Shown piece after piece: positions 10,703 to 22,678 of a DNA stretch of 64,000 nucleotides. This DNA is from Porphyra umbilicalis (Eukaryota > Rhodophyta > Bangiophyceae > Bangiales > Bangiaceae), in contig KV918800.1 in the NCBI GenBank assembly GCA_002049455.2, positions 248,001 through 312,000 on the forward strand. The letters are read 5' to 3'. Made by a program: the position numbers and the translations under genes. The first letter of the stretch is position 1. Each line of letters begins with the position of its first letter. The notes under the pieces are model-generated. The model was not told the origin of the DNA. It searched no databases and saw nothing but the letters and a program-made list of their open reading frames with translations.

Positions 10703-11566
10703 TATGGCGCGTCGCCAAAGAATGATCGGATCTGAGAAACGCTCACAGCAAGTCACAGCAGTTCACAGCAGCTCACAGCACAGGATTTAAAGTTCCAGGC
10801 ACGTGCGTGCAATACCCTGGCCTTCAGGGCGGTGGCGCGCTTGGCGACGCATCGACACCGGGCACGCCGGCCGACTCCATAGCCGCGAGCGCGCATGGGG
10901 GCACGCACAGCCACGTTGCCGTGGCGGGGGAAACGTGGGGCGGGGAAAAGGGTGCCGCCGCCGGCACCGTAACGGCGGCGGCTCGCCGGCGTCGCGCGAC
11001 GCCGACGGGAGGGGCCTTCACTCCGCCACACAGCGCACCTCTAAACGCGCCGCTAGATGGCAGGCCGACGGGCCGCCGCAACAGAAGCCGGTGCGCAGGC
11101 ACGATCACCCGCGGGTCATCGCGGGCGCGTTCAACCCCCGTAGTCGCTGCGCGCGGTCGCCGCGCCCAACTCGGGGCGGTGGGGGGTGATAGGGGGGCAG
11201 GCACCGTCCGGGCCCTGTGACCCTTGTGGCAGGACAGTCCTTCTCAGCCACGTAACTCTATTCGCTTTTAGCGTCATCGCGACCCTTCCAACGTCGACAC
11301 GCCCTCAGATCCCTGAGGACACGAATGCAGACTGCCATCTCTGAAATGGAGAGCAAGTCCCGTGATCTAAGTATATGTGTGCATCACTACACTTTGAGAG
11401 CACCCTGTCCTAAAGGCCAGGGAAATTGCTGTGATCGCCCACAGAGCCATCCAGCAGCCTTCAGCATGCAGTTTTATTTCAAAGCACAGTCACAGCACGG
11501 TCACAGCACGCTGTAACTTGCTGTGGAACTTGCGCGGATCCGATCATTCTTTGGCGACGCGCCATA
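10703..11566. mobile_element. MITE with about 30-bp inverted ends, split by repeat copy B
   Basis: Inverted ends start TATGGCGCGTCGCCAAAGAA at 10703, with the complement ending at 11566. Inside the ends are repeated CACAGCA motifs (10741-10785 and 11485-11520), a subterminal pattern common in hAT-type elements. Without the nested copy B the element would be about 235 bp. The target duplication is not clear. Confidence 0.65.
10795..11422. mobile_element. About 628-bp interspersed repeat, copy B
   Basis: It is nearly identical to copy A along its whole length, with a few substitutions and short indels, so the two are recent relatives. Its flanks (AAGTT before, AAATT after) differ by one base, consistent with a slightly decayed short target duplication. 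It lies inside the MITE at 10703-11566. Confidence 0.75.
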
Positions 11567-11777
11567 ACCTGTGGCTCGATTTTTCGATACAAATGGCCAC
11601 ACCAACCAGCAGTTGTGGCGCCAAGCGGGGGACCTGACAACGATGGCACGGCCGGCCACTGTCGGGTGCCCGCGGCGCTCGCCCCGCCCGTGCTGACGGT
11701 CGCCCCCCCCGGCCCGCCCCCCCCCCCCGCCGCGCGCGCTCGGGCCGCCCCCCCCCCACCCCGCCCCGCGCGGTGCC

Positions 11778-13624
11778 ATGGCGACGGCCGTCACGGCCGC
11801 CAAGGAGCGGCTCATTGCGGCGCTCGTCGCCGCCCAGCTGGGCGTCCGCGCCGCCGTCCGGCGGCGGGCGGCCGCCGCCGCGCGCGCGCGCGCCGCCGCC
11901 GCCGCCGCCGCTGCCGCCGCCGCCGCCACCGCGGCGAGCGACTCGGACGCGGAGGGCGACGGGACGGACGAGGACGCGCCGCTGCTGCCGAGCACCTCGG
12001 TGGCGTCGGCCCACGTGCGGGGGGGGGGGGCGCGTCCGCTGGGGATGGGGGGCGGCCTGACCGCCGCGCGAGCCGCGGGCGGCGGCGGCAGCGGCGCTGT
12101 CGCCAGCGCCGGCGCCGGCGGCCCCGCTGACCATGAAGGTGCCGCCGCCGACCGGGCGTCGTCCAAGGCGCGGCGTGTGCGCTCCTTTTGCCGCCGCCGG
12201 GGGACACCCCCCTGGGGCGTGCCGGACGCGGCGGTCGCGGGCGCCCTCTTTGCGGCCGCCCTGGGCGTGCGCCTGTGGCGGCTCGGCTCCCCCCCGACAT
12301 TGTCTTTGACGAGGTGCACTTTTCGCGGTTTGTGTGGTCCAACTACTGGGCCGGCCGCTACCTCTTTGACATCCACCCGCCGCTCGGGAAGTTGACGCTC
12401 CTCGCCGTTGCCAAGGCGGTCGGCGCGGTGCCGCGGCTGCCCCAAACGCCGATGAACGGCATGGCGTTTGGGGCGCAGGTGTACGTGCCGCTGCGGGCGA
12501 CGAGTGCGGTGTTTGGGGCGGGGGTGCCGCCCCTCACCTACGCCCTCGCGCGGGAGCTCGGCTTGGGCGTCGCCGCGTCGACGCTGCCGGCGGTGGCGGG
12601 GGCGCTCGACCACCTGGTCGTCGTCGAGTCGCGCCTCATCCTCCTCGACGCGCAGCTGCTCTTTTACATTGTCGCGGCGCTCTACCTCGCGGTGCGGCTG
12701 TGGAAGGCGCGGCGGCGGACGCTCGGTCGGCTGCGGCTGCTCGTCGGCACCGCCGCCGCCGGCGCCGCGGCGGTCGGCGTCAAGTACACGGCCGTCGCGA
12801 CGCCGGTGCTCATTGCGGGCGTGTCGCTGCTCGGCGGGCCGACGGGGGCGGCGACGCGCCTCGAGGTGTGGGAGATGGGTGTTGCCGGCGCCGTCGCTGC
12901 CGCCCTGTACGTGTCCCTGTTTGCGCTCCACTTTTGGTTGTTGCCGGGCACGGGCGACGGCGACGGCTTTATGCTCCGCCCCTTTCAGGAGGCCCTCGTC
13001 GGGGGGCCCCACTACAAGCCGGGCGCGCCGCGGCCGCCCTTTTGGCGCTCCTTTGTGTGGCTCAATGGGGAGATGTATCGGGCCAACGCGCGCATCACGG
13101 CGAGCCACGGGTGGCAGTCGCCGTGGTACACATGGCCCGTGTCCCTCCGCGGCATCTACTACCACGGGGGGTTTGACGCCGCGTCGGGCGACAATACGCA
13201 AGTGTATTTGATTATGAACCCGGCGGTGGCGGCGGGGACGGTGGTCGCCATGGCCGCCTTCCTCGTCTGGGCCGCCGTCTGGTACGCCCCCCGGTGGCGG
13301 CGGGGCGTACTGCCGCCCGTGTCGCGCGCGCACCACACGGCCAAGCTCGGCGCGCTGTGCGTGTGCGGCTACGCCCTTAACCTGCTGCCGTACGTGCTCG
13401 TGACGCGGTGCACCTTCCTCTACCACTACATCCCCGCCGCGTGGTGGGCGCAGCTGCTCGCTGCGGTGGTGGTGGACGGGCTGCCGCCCAAGCCGCGGCG
13501 GGCGGTCGTGGGCGTGGCGGCGGTGGCCATTGCCGCGGCCTACGTGTACTGGGCGCCGTGGATTTACGCCACCCCGCTGTCGGCAGCGGCGCACGCGCGC
13601 CGCCGGTGGGGGCGCTGGTCGTAG
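11778..13624 (+). CDS. Protein O-mannosyltransferase (GT39 family)
   Basis: This multi-pass ER enzyme would move mannose from dolichyl-phosphate mannose to Ser/Thr of secretory proteins. The start at 11778 lies in a good context. The first 120 residues are a cytosolic Ala/Arg/Asp-rich tail. Then follow LWRLGSPP, DIVFDEVHFSRF (the acidic first-loop motif of the family), YLFDIHPPLGKLTLLA, repeated hydrophobic helices, FWRSFVWLNGEMYRAN, and ASHGWQSPWYTWPVSLRGIYYH (the C-terminal PMT block). About 615 residues is shorter than fungal enzymes because no MIR module is present. The N-terminal segment and the rest lie in adjacent frames, joined at a seven-C run (12289-12295) where one extra C gives a single frame, so this is probably a consensus error. 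It is convergent with the RWP-RK gene. Confidence 0.85.
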
Positions 13625-14455
13625 GGGCAGGGGGGGGGGTGCGGGCTGGGGGGGTTTGAACAGGGCCCTGGGAGTCGGGGATGGGGGGGGGGGACGCCTG
13701 CCGCAATGTGTGGACCGGTGCGGGGGAGGGGGGAGCGCCGTGGAGCACAGGGGGGCGCGTGGCAGGCGGCACTGGGAACGGCGCCAGCCACGGGTGCCTC
13801 GCGCGCGCTGTGTCTGCAACGTCGCTGGGTGGGGCGCCGCGCACGGGCCGCTGCTTGGCCAGTGCCGGGGCGCACCCGCCCCCGACGCGCCACGGCCAGT
13901 GGGCGGGCGGCGGCGTCCCGCCGAGACGGACGCGGTGTATTTTGTACGCCCACCACGGCAGAGCATGTACACTGACGTCGGCGGGCCCGGCGCGGGTTGA
14001 TCAGATGTGATGGGCTTTGCCTTTCACGGCGTCGCGCTGTGGAACACGAGGCGCGACCCGTTGGAGCACGTGCCTCACTCTCTGGTCGTGCTCGCTGTGG
14101 CGAGCCTCTTGCACTGGCCAACGCCGAAATCGCAGTCGTTCAGAGAAAAACGGTCCCCCACCCGCACATGCACAGAAGGCAACAAGCACAAAGCATCACC
14201 CACCTACGCAAGAAAACGATCAAACCCCCCACCTGGCAGCCCTCCGCCGGCCGCCCCCCCCGCCGTCGCGCCCACCACAAATACACGTGCACCACGCAGA
14301 TACCGCGCCTGTACCCCTGGCCCGCCGCGCTCACACGCAGGCCCGTGGTGCAACACACGCAGGTCGCCCCCCGCCGGCCGCAGGCAGGGTGACAACCCAC
14401 ACGCCCCCAATCGCCACCGGCCGCGCCCGCCGCACGGGGTGGCGGCGGGCCGCAC
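13625..14455. other. Intergenic region between two convergent genes
   Basis: This is the 3' side of the mannosyltransferase (+) and of the RWP-RK gene (-). Open frames here are composition-driven and carry no domain. Confidence 0.5.
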
Positions 14456-16150
14456 TCAGGCGGCGACGACCATGTCACCGTCGGCGGCGTGCCCCCCTTC
14501 AGCGCCGGCGCACAGCTCGACGCACATGCCCGACAGGGCGCACACGTCCCCACGATCGCCGCGCACCGGGGTGAGGACTTGAAGGAAGCGGCGGTCGCCC
14601 GCCTCAAACGTCCACTCGACGCGCTCGCCCGCCACGGCGCGGGCGTAGCTCTGCGGCTGCAAGCCAATCGGGCGCAGATGCGACAGGCGGCTGCTGCTGC
14701 CGACCGTAGCGGGCGCGCCGCCGGGGCGGCCGCCGCCGTCGCCGCCGCTGCCCGTCCCGCCGTCGCTGCCGCTGCCACCACTGCTGCCGCCGCTGCCGCC
14801 GCGGCCGCCGCCGACAACGTCGGCCGGCAGGCGGTGCGAAAGGGGGATGGCCTCCCCCACGGCTGGCACGCCGACGCAGCGCAGCAGCGACGCGTCGCCC
14901 GTTGCGAGCGTCACGACCAACCCCCGGCTGGCCGTCCACAGGGCCAACCGCAGCGCCGTGCACGCGCTCGTCGTCCGCTCCACACGGCGGGCGGCGACCG
15001 AGCGGGAGCTCCCCGACGCCGACGAGCTGCTCCCGTTTGAGCCCTCCCCGTGCAGCGGCGGCTGCGACGGGGGCAGTAGCCGCTTGCCCGTCGCCGCCCC
15101 CAGGGCGGCCACCACCTGCGGGCGCTCGCGGCCGACATTGGACGTGGCGCCCTTGGCGCCGGCCACGCCGGCGCGGCCCCCAGGCCCACCGCTACCGCCG
15201 CCGCCGTCGCAGCCGCCGCCGAGCACCGCGCCGCGCCGGTCGCACACGTCGCTGCCCGACGTGCCCGCGTCGCCCGACGGCGGGGTCGTCGACTTGCGCG
15301 TGCGCTTGGCGGGGGGGAGGTCGGCAGAGTCGCCCGCCCCCGACCCGCCGTCGCCGCTGCCGTCCTCGCCCGCATCGTCGCGGTCGCTACTGCGCTCCGC
15401 CCGCTTGGCGGCGACACGCCGAGCGGCGGCGGCGGTGGCGGCGGCAGAGGCGGCAGCGTCCGCCGCGGCGGCCGCCGACAGCGAGCCAAACACCCGCCCG
15501 CCGCCGCCACCGCCGCCGCTGCCCAGCGGCGTGCCGCCGCTGCTGATGCGGTGCCCCCCGCCGTCCACCACCCCACCGCCGCCGCCGACCACGACGCCAC
15601 CTGGGCCAACCGGCCGGCCAGACGCACCCACACGGAGCACGTGGTGGTGGTGGTGGTGGTGGTGGTGATGGCGCCCGTGCGCTGCCGCCCCGCGCCCACT
15701 GTTCCCAATGTGCGGGGAGCCGTGGGTGGTCGCGCCCGCGGGGCCTGCCAGCGGTCGCCCGACCGCCACTGGCGGCGAGTCGCCGCGAACAAACATGGCG
15801 CGGCTGCCGCTGCCACTCCCCTGCACGCTGCCGCCCGTGTCGTGGCCGCTCTGTCGCGCCGCCTCGGCGCCGTCCATGCCGACGGCGCCGCTGCCGCCAG
15901 CGCCAATGGCGCTGCCGCCACCCGCATGGCCGACACCACTGCCGGTGGGTGTGCCCCGGAAGCGGCCCGTGGCCGACGCCGCGGCAGCCATACCCGTCGC
16001 CTCTGTCGAGCCGGCCCGATGAGGGAAATAGGCGTCAGCGTGGCGGCTGGCGTTCCGAGGCCGCTTGTGCGCTGCGGCCCCGGCCGCCGACGGCGGTGCA
16101 GAGGCGGGGGCAGCGGGCGGCTGCACGACCCCGCTGCCGCCGCCATCCGC

Positions 16151-16182
<32 letters not shown>

Positions 16183-19087
16183 GCGCGTCGCGGCCGGCCG
16201 GCTCGACCGGGGCCGACGGGCGGACGCCCGGCTTGACCACTGGCGGCACGGTGCTCATCGCCGCGTCCATGCCCGTATCCGACGCGGCCGTGTCGGCGGG
16301 TGACTTGGACGACCGGTGCCGCGGCAGCATCCGTGCCGCCGCCGCGTGGCGAGCCGCGTCGGGCGCCTCAGCGCCGCTGCCGCCATCACCGCCCATGCCC
16401 GTGCCCGACCCGCTCCCATTGCCGTCGCCACTCCCGCTGCCGTCGCCGCTCCCATTGCCGTCGCCGCTGCCTGTCCCGTCGCCGCTGCCATTCCCATCGC
16501 CACTGGCCGAGCCGCTGCCACTGCCGAGCTCCATGTTGCTCCCAGAGCCGCTGCCCGAGCCGCTGCCACCGCCCCCGCCGCCGACACTGCCGGCGACGCC
16601 AACGCCGACGCCACTGCCGCCGGCCCGCCGGCCCGCCCCGTCCCCTTCCTCTTGCGACGCCGGCTGCCGGGCGCCGCGGCGGAGCTCGGCAGACTCGTTG
16701 GGCGGATCCTCCCCGTGGGGTGACTCTGCCAACCCCCGGCGGCGGTCGCCAATGCGATCGCCCGGGCCGACCAAGCCACCCGGCGTCCCCCGGCGGCCGA
16801 CTGCCGTCGGCAGCGGCACCTGCCGCGCCGCGGCGCCGCCGGCCGTCCGGTCTGCCACCACCCCGCCACCGCCACTGCCGTCGCCGCCGCGGCCGCTGCC
16901 ACTGTGGAGCTGCTCCTCCCCCGACGGCTCGCGGCGTGGAGCCGCGCGCGCGCCGCCGCCCGCCAACCGCGCGGGCGTGTTGCCGAGCCGCGGCGTCGAC
17001 GTGTGGTCCGACGCCGAGCCCGACGCCATGCCCGTCCGCATTGGCCGCCGGGCGGACGGCGGCGGGCCCACGCCGCCGCCGCCACGGGCGTCGGCGTCGA
17101 CCCCGTCGCCGACAACAACGCCGCCGCCGCCACCGCCACCGCCGCCGCCACCAGTCGGCGTCTTGGGCGTCAACGGGGGCGCGCCGGCAGGGCCGCCGGC
17201 GTGCGGCGTTGTTGATGCCTCACCGCCACCGGCGGCCGCCCCGCGGGCGGCCGCCCCGCCAGCCATCCACGGGGGCGGCAAGGCGCCGGCGCCAGCGCCG
17301 CCGAGCGTGCCCGCCCCAAACGCCGGGGGCACCCCAGCCGGCCCCGCCCCATAGTGGAACGGGTAGGCCCGCGGATCCCCATATACGGGAAAGTTGCGTA
17401 CGCCCGGTGGCGGCGGTGGCGGGGGGGGCGGGGGAGTGGGCGCCGCCGACGACGATGCCGCGGCCGCTGGCGCCCCGCTCGTCGCTGGCAATCGCTGCGT
17501 GACGCCACCGCTGCCAGTTGCCGGCGTGTCCGCCTTGAGCGGCGCGCCGGGCGCGCCCGGCGCCGCACCCGGCGGGCGAAAGGCCCCCCCAAAGCCGTCG
17601 ACCGGGGGCATGATGGGCGGCGGCGGCGGCGCAAACGGCATGGACGACAGAAAGTGCATTTGGGACGTCGGCACGCCCGTCGAAAAGCACTCACACCCGT
17701 ACATGACGCACACGGGCACTGGGAAGGAGCCCGGCGGCCGCGACGACGGGGTGGGGGGGAGGGGCGGCGGCGGGCCGCCGGGCATCACGCCGCCCGGCGG
17801 CGGCGGCAGCGGGTAGCCGCCCGGCCCAAAGGGCATCCCAAAAGGGAAGCCAGGGTAGGGCGGCGGCGGCGGCGGCTGTCCGACGGCTGGTGCGCCCGGG
17901 TAGAGCGGCGCGTCCATGCCGCCGAGTGGAAAGGGGAGTTGCTCAAAGCTCGCCGCCGCCATCCGCTGCTGTTGCGTCGCCGCTGCTGCTGCTGCCGCCG
18001 CCGCCGCCGCCTGCGGCTGCGGAAGCGGGGCGCCGCGCACCCCAAACGGCGCGCCCGCCGTGGAGAGCGCATAGGCCGGATCCCGCAGCGCGGGCGTCGC
18101 GTCGAGCGCCGCCGACCCGTCGGCGCGCGACTGCGCCGCCGGGGAGGAGGGCGTTTGAGCGCCGTCCGACGTGGCAGAGGAGGTGCCCTTGGCGGCGCGC
18201 GACGGCGTTGCCGCAGCCACGTTGCCGGCGGATCGAAAGATGTGCTCCTTCCGCTGGTGCAGCGTGTGGAGCTCGTGTTGGTAGTACTCCTTGTCGTCGG
18301 CGGTGGTTTGCTCCTTCTCCATCTTTTCGATGAGCTTATCGATGGAGACGAGCTTGCGGTACGGCCACCGCTTGACGCCGTGTCTCCTGCACTGCTTCTT
18401 CAGCACCGTCACGCAGGTGCCTAATTGTTTGGCAGCGTCATTGATGGGCAGGTGGAAGCACGACATCTGAGGGACAAAAGCGCAAGAGCAAGAGGAAAAA
18501 AAAAAAGCAAAGGAGAGCCCGAGAGGATACAGTGGCAAGAAAAGCATGTCAGTGAGCTGCAGACGCAACCAGGCACGGGCACGTAGGTGACGTGACGGCC
18601 GAGTCGCCATCGCCACGACGAACGCGGCCACACCCGGATACCCCACCGCAATCTACGACTGCGCGCGTCACCATCAACGCCGCCGACGCCTCCACCGCTA
18701 ACCCCTCCATTGTCCGCGTTGCTGCACGCCCCCCACCGTGCAAGCCCGAGCTCGCTCGGCGACAGAGCCGAGAGCGCCGCAACGCCCGCTTCCCACACCG
18801 CTCCTCGACTTTTGACAGCACGGTCGTCGCCGTCGCGTACGCTCTCGGATCCCCAACCCCAGCCCCTCCGCCTCCCACCGAACCCTCTACGACAGACGTC
18901 GCCACTCTCCCCCCCCCCCGGCCGCCCCCGTCGTCCCTCCCCAACTCTCCATCGCCGACCGTCGGCAACGTACCAAGTCCGCAATGGACAAGTTCTTGCT
19001 CTTGTTGGCCACCGACGCGCCCGCCGACATGTTGCCATTGCCCTCATCGCCGCTGTCGCTGACGCGGAGGTGGCCCCCCGACTCCAT
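14456..19087 (-). CDS. RWP-RK transcription factor with a C-terminal PAS-like region
   Basis: Exon 1 is 19087-18974 and exon 2 is 18466-14456. The intron has a GTACGT donor, and its acceptor CTCAG follows a long pyrimidine tract. The splice builds the domain: KNLSIADL joins MSCFHLPINDAAKQLG, then CVTVLKKQCRRHGVKRWPYR with the RWPxRK-type core, at about residues 31-85, followed by a charged helix (to about 118). RWP-RK proteins bind DNA and regulate nitrogen response or gametogenesis in algae and plants. Roughly 1,000 residues of Gly/Ser/Pro/Ala low complexity follow, including a ten-His run and GSGDGN repeats. The last 180 residues (LRLALWTASRGLVVTLATGD, then RRFLQVLTPVRGDRGDVCAL) look like a PAS-type sensor fold. 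The 5' start could lie further upstream. Size is about 1,374 aa. Confidence 0.85.
16390..16570. repeat. Coding minisatellite, 18-bp units (GSGDGN)
   Basis: Within the RWP-RK gene, 18-bp units encode alternating Gly, Ser, Asp and Asn in the minus-strand frame. Unit length is a multiple of three, so copy-number change would keep the frame. Confidence 0.8.
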
Positions 19088-21415
19088 GTCGACCTCCAGC
19101 GTGGGACCCCCAACGGCGACTGCCCCTGCGCGTCCGCCGTCCTCGCACCCGCGCCGACCACCCGCGCCGTCGTCCCGCACCAAGCCACAACTCGGTCGCT
19201 CCCCGTCGATGCGACCGCCGTACCGTCACTCCACCAAGCCCGTTCGCACGCCGAGGCACGGCGCGCCGCGAGCGCTCAACGACACACAAAAAGGAACGCA
19301 CAGGGCCAGCGATGGAGGCACCGCCAGCAGACGCCGATGACCACGTGCCGCAGAGGCGGTCCGTTCAACCGTCGGCGGGTGCGCGGCGGGCGTCGAACGC
19401 GCGGGCGTTGCGCAGCCGTAAAACCCTCGTGCGCCCCTCCACCAGGCCGCCGGTGGATGCACGCCGAATGGGCCGCGCGGCGGCGACGGGTGGAGCGGCG
19501 GGCGCGCCGAGTGCAGTGCACCGCCAGGCACAGCGCCGGCGGCTGCCGATACAACCGGCGCCGTCGCAGCGCGCGCGGCACGTGCGGGGCGAGGGGTCGG
19601 GCGACAGGCCGGGCGGCGGGCGAGTTCCCACTCGCCGCCCGCGTGGGCCTCAATGGCAGTGCGGGGCGGTGCACCCTCCCATGCAGCACGCCTCTGGAAG
19701 GGGGGCGTCGGTGCGCGCGGGGGCGGGTCGGCGGGCACCAGAACCTAGATTTTCCGACGAGGAGGCTGGCGACAGCTGTGGCAACAAATATCTTCCTCCC
19801 GAAAGCGGCCCACGGAGCGGGGGGGCCCAGACGGCGAGCCGACGGCCGGCGCCGCGCGCGGGGGCGCCAAACCCCCCTCCACAACCGGCCCGCACGGGGG
19901 CGCGGGGCCCGGCCCGAGCCGCCGTCGCGCCGCGCCGCCCATTCCCAATCGATGATTCGACGAGGCGGCGGCGCAACGACGGAGAAAAATCTTTTCCATA
20001 CGCGCCGCACGGGCGCCGCTTGGGCGATTCGTGTCGGGGAGGCGCGCCGCTTCGGTTCGACTCTGCCCGGCCTGGCCAATGGGCGGGCGCCTGCCGGCAC
20101 CGAACCGCTCGGTAGGCAAAAATCGCTGGGGGGACGAATCTGCGTCGCCGACAGCGAGCCTGATGGAGGCCGGGCGAGGCAAACGTCGTTGAGGGGTGGC
20201 GGGGGGCCCCCCCCCCCGGGGGGGGGTGGGGGTGAACGTTGCCACAACCACGACACCACCACGAAGTGACAACCGTGGCACGGGCTCGGCCCAGAATATC
20301 TGCCGCGGGTGCATGGCGGAGGCGGCAGGGAACGAACGACCGGTGGGACCGCGATCACCGATAGGCGCGTCTGGGATTTTTTCGACAGCCATCGCGCGAA
20401 AAGCCCAGATAGGATATTTGAGAGCGGCGCAAGGGCCATCCGCCACTTTCGGCGACCCGGCAACGGCGCCATCGTCACGTCATGACTTTTTCCAATCGAG
20501 ACCGCATCGAGGCCTCATTTGAGATGAGGTTGGTATCCCTCAGGATATGATTTCCTGCAGGGTTTCTCGATGGTCATTGTTGGGGTTTGCGATGGGCTGA
20601 ATTGAATGGCCACCAAGCGCCCAGACCGTCGACGTGTAGGATGCGTGCGAGAGCAGTTACTTCCGCTTAGTTGATTCGAGAAACTCCTACAAACTATGAT
20701 AAATACAATGGGACGACCACCGTCGTCACGCCACCTCCTTCGACATCTTGCCGGTCTCTGACTGCTGGCCGAGCTCGAGCTTGGGCGAACTGAAGTGGAG
20801 TCAATATGAGGAGTGTGTGCGTGGGGGAGTGAGGCTTACGTGATGAGTGTTCGAGACAAAGACAGTGCTTTCATTGGTTGTTTCGCTCTCTCAACGGCGT
20901 GCGACCGGCTCTGCGTACACTTTTGCGGTTGATGTCATCGGCCCGACGAGCAATTGCGGACGCGCAGTCAGATGCCGTCGGAGATGGTGCTTGAGAAGAA
21001 GACGTGGTCACAACAACGGTGAGACGGAGAACTTGTAAGGCTAAGTGCATCAGCATTCGTGCACGAACGCTTGGAAATCCGATTGACAGAACGTTGGTCG
21101 ACACGTCAAGACACTTCGGAATCAACTGCCCAATCACGATGGCTGCATCTAATCTATAGACAGGACAGTCAGACCCTCGAAAGTTGACAGGACCTCATCG
21201 CGGCGATGACTTCAGTGGGATGACCGATGGGCAGGAAAAAGCCCATCGACGGTCTTTTTTAGCTCATCGAAAGTCCATCGAGAGCTCAATGGGACCGCGA
21301 TGGGAGAATGTCCAGAGCGGACGATGCGAAGTTCTGTGGTTCAGGGGCGGCCAGCACGACCTGAGATCTCGTCATCTAGGGCGGCAGGAGGCCCGCCGTC
21401 CTCCAGTACAGTAGG
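19088..21415. other. Upstream region of RWP-RK and unassigned DNA
   Basis: To about 20,300 the DNA is very GC-rich with long overlapping frames on both strands, rich in Arg/Pro/Gly with no domain. From 20,500 it is clearly less GC-rich, and short palindromes such as CGATGGGC near 21,225 occur. The promoter of the RWP-RK gene should lie at the left side, but no specific element was recognised. Confidence 0.4.
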
Positions 21416-21417
21416 TA

Positions 21418-21589
21418 TTGCTGTCTTCGCAATGATGGCCGATGTGGTCTAAGTCAAGACAGGGTCTTGGTCAACTGCCCATTGGTCGATCCATATTATC
21501 GGGCTGAATGGATGGCTGAGACACAGTTTCTGACAGTTGATCACGCTTCTTGACATCGACGGGATCGGCCGAAATTGGAAAGACAGCAA
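21418..21589. mobile_element. TA-flanked MITE (TTGCTGTC ends), copy 1
   Basis: The ends read TTGCTGTCTTC and GAAAGACAGCAA and pair over about 26 bp. TA dinucleotides flank both sides (21416-21417 and 21590-21591), as in Stowaway/Tc1-mariner-type MITEs. A related copy lies at 38889-39047. Confidence 0.7.
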
Positions 21590-21898
21590 TAGGGTATTTC
21601 ATAAAAGCGAGTCGCTCAATCACTCATTCACTCACTCACCGGCGGTTTTCGCATGTCTGACTGAGGGAGGCCTGACACAGTCTTATCCGAGTCGGGCACG
21701 AAATCGCACCGGAGACCCCATCGATTCGACCTTGCCGTCGAATCAATCGACAGATGCAGAGCGGAGGGTGCACGCTTCGCAGACCCACGCGCGACCCAAA
21801 ACGTGGGATTACTTGTTACCGATAAATACAAAACAACGGAATGACTACCAGCTCAATGAGTGAACCTGAGAGAAAATACGTTGTGTGTGTGTCGAAAC

Positions 21899-22280
21899 TA
21901 GGGTTGCACGCGACGCCCCTATTTCGGGGGCGTCAGGGGCGCGCAACGGAGAATACGCCTTACTGACGCCCCATTAGGCAGCCAAAACGCCCTCACGACG
22001 CCCCAAGTAGCACCCTCAATATTCGCAATATCGTTCAGGTAGCACCCATATCGTGCTCTCATCTATCATTTTTGTGTCCAGACTGGGTGCCTGTCCCCAA
22101 CCAAGGTGCACAGCCGCCATTTGCTGAATCATGTGGACCCCCCTGAAAACTTCCTCTTCGCGACGCCTTGTTGACGCCCTTTTGAGTTGAGGCGTTAGGG
22201 GCGCACGACGCCCAAATGACGCCCTGGTGACGCCCTTAACGACGCCCTTAACGACGCCCCGGACGTTCTGAGCAACCCTA
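21899..22280. mobile_element. 382-bp hAT-type MITE, first of a tandem pair
   Basis: The ends are TAGGGTTGC and GCAACCCTA. The 8-bp direct flanks GTCGAAAC (21891-21898 and 22281-22288) match the hAT target-duplication length. The interior is rich in GACGCCC motifs and has no coding frame. The TAGGGTTG end links it to the larger hAT-like element at 8680. Confidence 0.85.
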
Positions 22281-22288
22281 GTCGAAAC

Positions 22289-22670
22289 TAGGTTTGCACA
22301 CGTCGCCCCTATTTCGGGGGCGTCAGGGGCGCGCGACGGATATGACGCCTTACTGACGCCCCATTAGGCAGCCAAAACGCCCCCACGACGCCCCAAGTAG
22401 CACCCTCAGTATTCGCCATATCGTTCAAGTAGCACCCATATCGTGCTCTCATATCTCGTTTTTGTGTCCAGACTGGGTGCCTGTCTCCAACCAAGGTGCA
22501 CAGCCGCCACCTGCTGAATCATGTGGACCCCCCTGAAAACTTCCTCTTCGCGACGCCTTGTTGACGCCCTTTTGAGTTGGGGCGATAGGGGCGCACGACG
22601 CCCAAATGACGCCCTGGTGACGCCCTTAACGACGCCCTGAACGACGCGCCGGGCGTTCTGAGCAACCCTA
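22289..22670. mobile_element. 382-bp hAT-type MITE, second of a tandem pair
   Basis: It has the same length and orientation as its neighbour and differs at scattered bases. It is flanked by GTCGAAAC at 22281-22288 and 22671-22678, so three copies of one 8-mer bracket the two elements. This arises either by two insertions into the same site or by unequal exchange between duplications. Confidence 0.85.
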
Positions 22671-22678
22671 GTCGAAAC

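Noticed and set aside
11501-13972. 823-codon minus-strand frame over the mannosyltransferase
   Set aside because: It is antisense to a clear GT39 gene and is Arg/Pro/Ala-rich text driven by GC composition.
15641-15668. Ten-His run that could suggest a vector tag
   Set aside because: It sits inside a 1,374-residue native gene full of similar single-residue runs.
18710-20478. Long frames on both strands (519 and 400 codons) upstream of RWP-RK
   Set aside because: No domain, and both strands are open at once, as expected in DNA of this composition. Part of it overlaps the RWP-RK first exon.
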